Shown: one piece after another, positions 14,159 through 14,339 of the stretch | Layout of the letters: each line of letters opens with the position of its first letter | Position numbering within the stretch: position 1 is the first letter of the stretch | NCBI GenBank assembly: GCA_035687245.1 | Contig: DASRYH010000022.1 | Coordinates: 1-14,339, forward strand | DNA length: 14,339 nucleotides | From: DASRYH01 sp035687245 | GTDB lineage: Bacteria > Actinomycetota > Coriobacteriia > Anaerosomatales > PHET01 | Direction of reading: 5' to 3' | Program-made: the position numbers and the translations under genes | The notes under the pieces: generated by a model | The model's database searches: none | Seen by the model: only the letters and a program-made list of their open reading frames with translations | What the model was told of the DNA's origin: nothing

Positions 14159-14232
14159 CCAGAGCGCTACCGGCGAAGGCACCAAGCCCTTCGTCCGCCG
14201 CCCTCACCGCTCACTTGGTCTCAAGGCGCAGA

Positions 14233-14262
14233 AAACGCCCGCCATATGGCGGGCGTTTCTTT
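14233..14262 (+). terminator. Intrinsic terminator after pstB2
   Basis: Bases 14233-14258 form a perfect 26-base palindrome: AAACGCCCGCCAT then its complement, centred on CATATG, giving an 11-13 pair GC-rich stem. It ends in GTTT and is followed by CTTTGCTT. The A-run on the left side means it could also stop minus-strand transcription. Confidence 0.92.
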
Positions 14263-14339
14263 GCTTCCGGGCGGAGGGGGTCGCCCTAGAAGCTCAGGGT
14301 CCCGGCTGAGGGGGGTGCCGAACCCTGTATGTTCGGAGG
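14263..14339 (+). other. G-rich stretch after the terminator, possible leader of the next gene
   Basis: No coding frame is convincing here. Possible RNA pairing: CCGGG (14267-14271) with CCCGG (14301-14305), CCCT (14284-14287) with AGGG (14296-14299), and GGGT (14313-14316) with ACCC (14322-14325) around loop GCCGA. The window ends in CGGAGG, which looks like a ribosome site for a gene starting just outside. I cannot name an RNA family. Confidence 0.3.

Overview
The window is high-GC bacterial chromosome. Most genes start close behind or inside the previous one, several with GTG or TTG. The gene content (a PcrA/UvrD-type helicase end, a CBS-domain family II pyrophosphatase, PhoR/PhoB, two Pst transporters, a single-membrane style export set) fits a high-GC Gram-positive, probably Actinomycetota and possibly a Coriobacteriia-type lineage. 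That placement is an inference from gene style, not from a marker gene. No tRNA, rRNA, CRISPR array, transposase or phage gene was seen.

Layout. Bases 1-2484 (+ strand) hold the C-terminal end of a PcrA/UvrD helicase, a complete CBS/DRTGG manganese-dependent pyrophosphatase, and a PAP2 membrane phosphatase that starts in the stop codon of the gene before it. Bases 2481-4951 (- strand) hold phoB followed by phoR with an ATGA overlap. PhoR and the PAP2 gene end on the same CTAG tetranucleotide. Bases 4952-5164 are a divergent control region with TTTACA direct repeats that look like a Pho box. Bases 5165-8627 (+) hold a complete pstSCAB operon (system 1), followed without an obvious terminator by an N-acetylmuramoyl-L-alanine amidase ending at 9442. 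Bases 9443-9687 are a second control region. It holds a sequence resembling the first Pho box, two palindromes with the same core, and a possible small minus-strand gene. Bases 9688-14158 (+) hold a second operon: an unrecognised secreted Ig-like protein, then pstS, pstC, pstA and pstB (system 2), closed by a strong intrinsic terminator at 14233-14262. The last 75 bases look like the leader of a gene that begins outside the window.

How it works together. PhoR should sense phosphate limitation and phosphorylate PhoB, which would bind the TTTACA repeats and switch on the high-affinity phosphate importers. The pyrophosphatase and PAP2 protein release phosphate from PPi and from lipid phosphates, so much of the window concerns phosphate supply. 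No phoU gene is present, although it often follows pstB.

The most unusual part is system 2. Its binding protein has an ordinary cleavable signal peptide instead of a lipobox and is strongly basic. Its PstA lacks the arginine of the conserved R-x-x-G-E-T-A-P motif and its PstC has lost the threonine of G-E-T. It is preceded by a basic, exported Ig-like protein of unknown role. It may be a specialised or sensory Pst variant rather than a simple duplicate, but this rests on reading motifs by eye.
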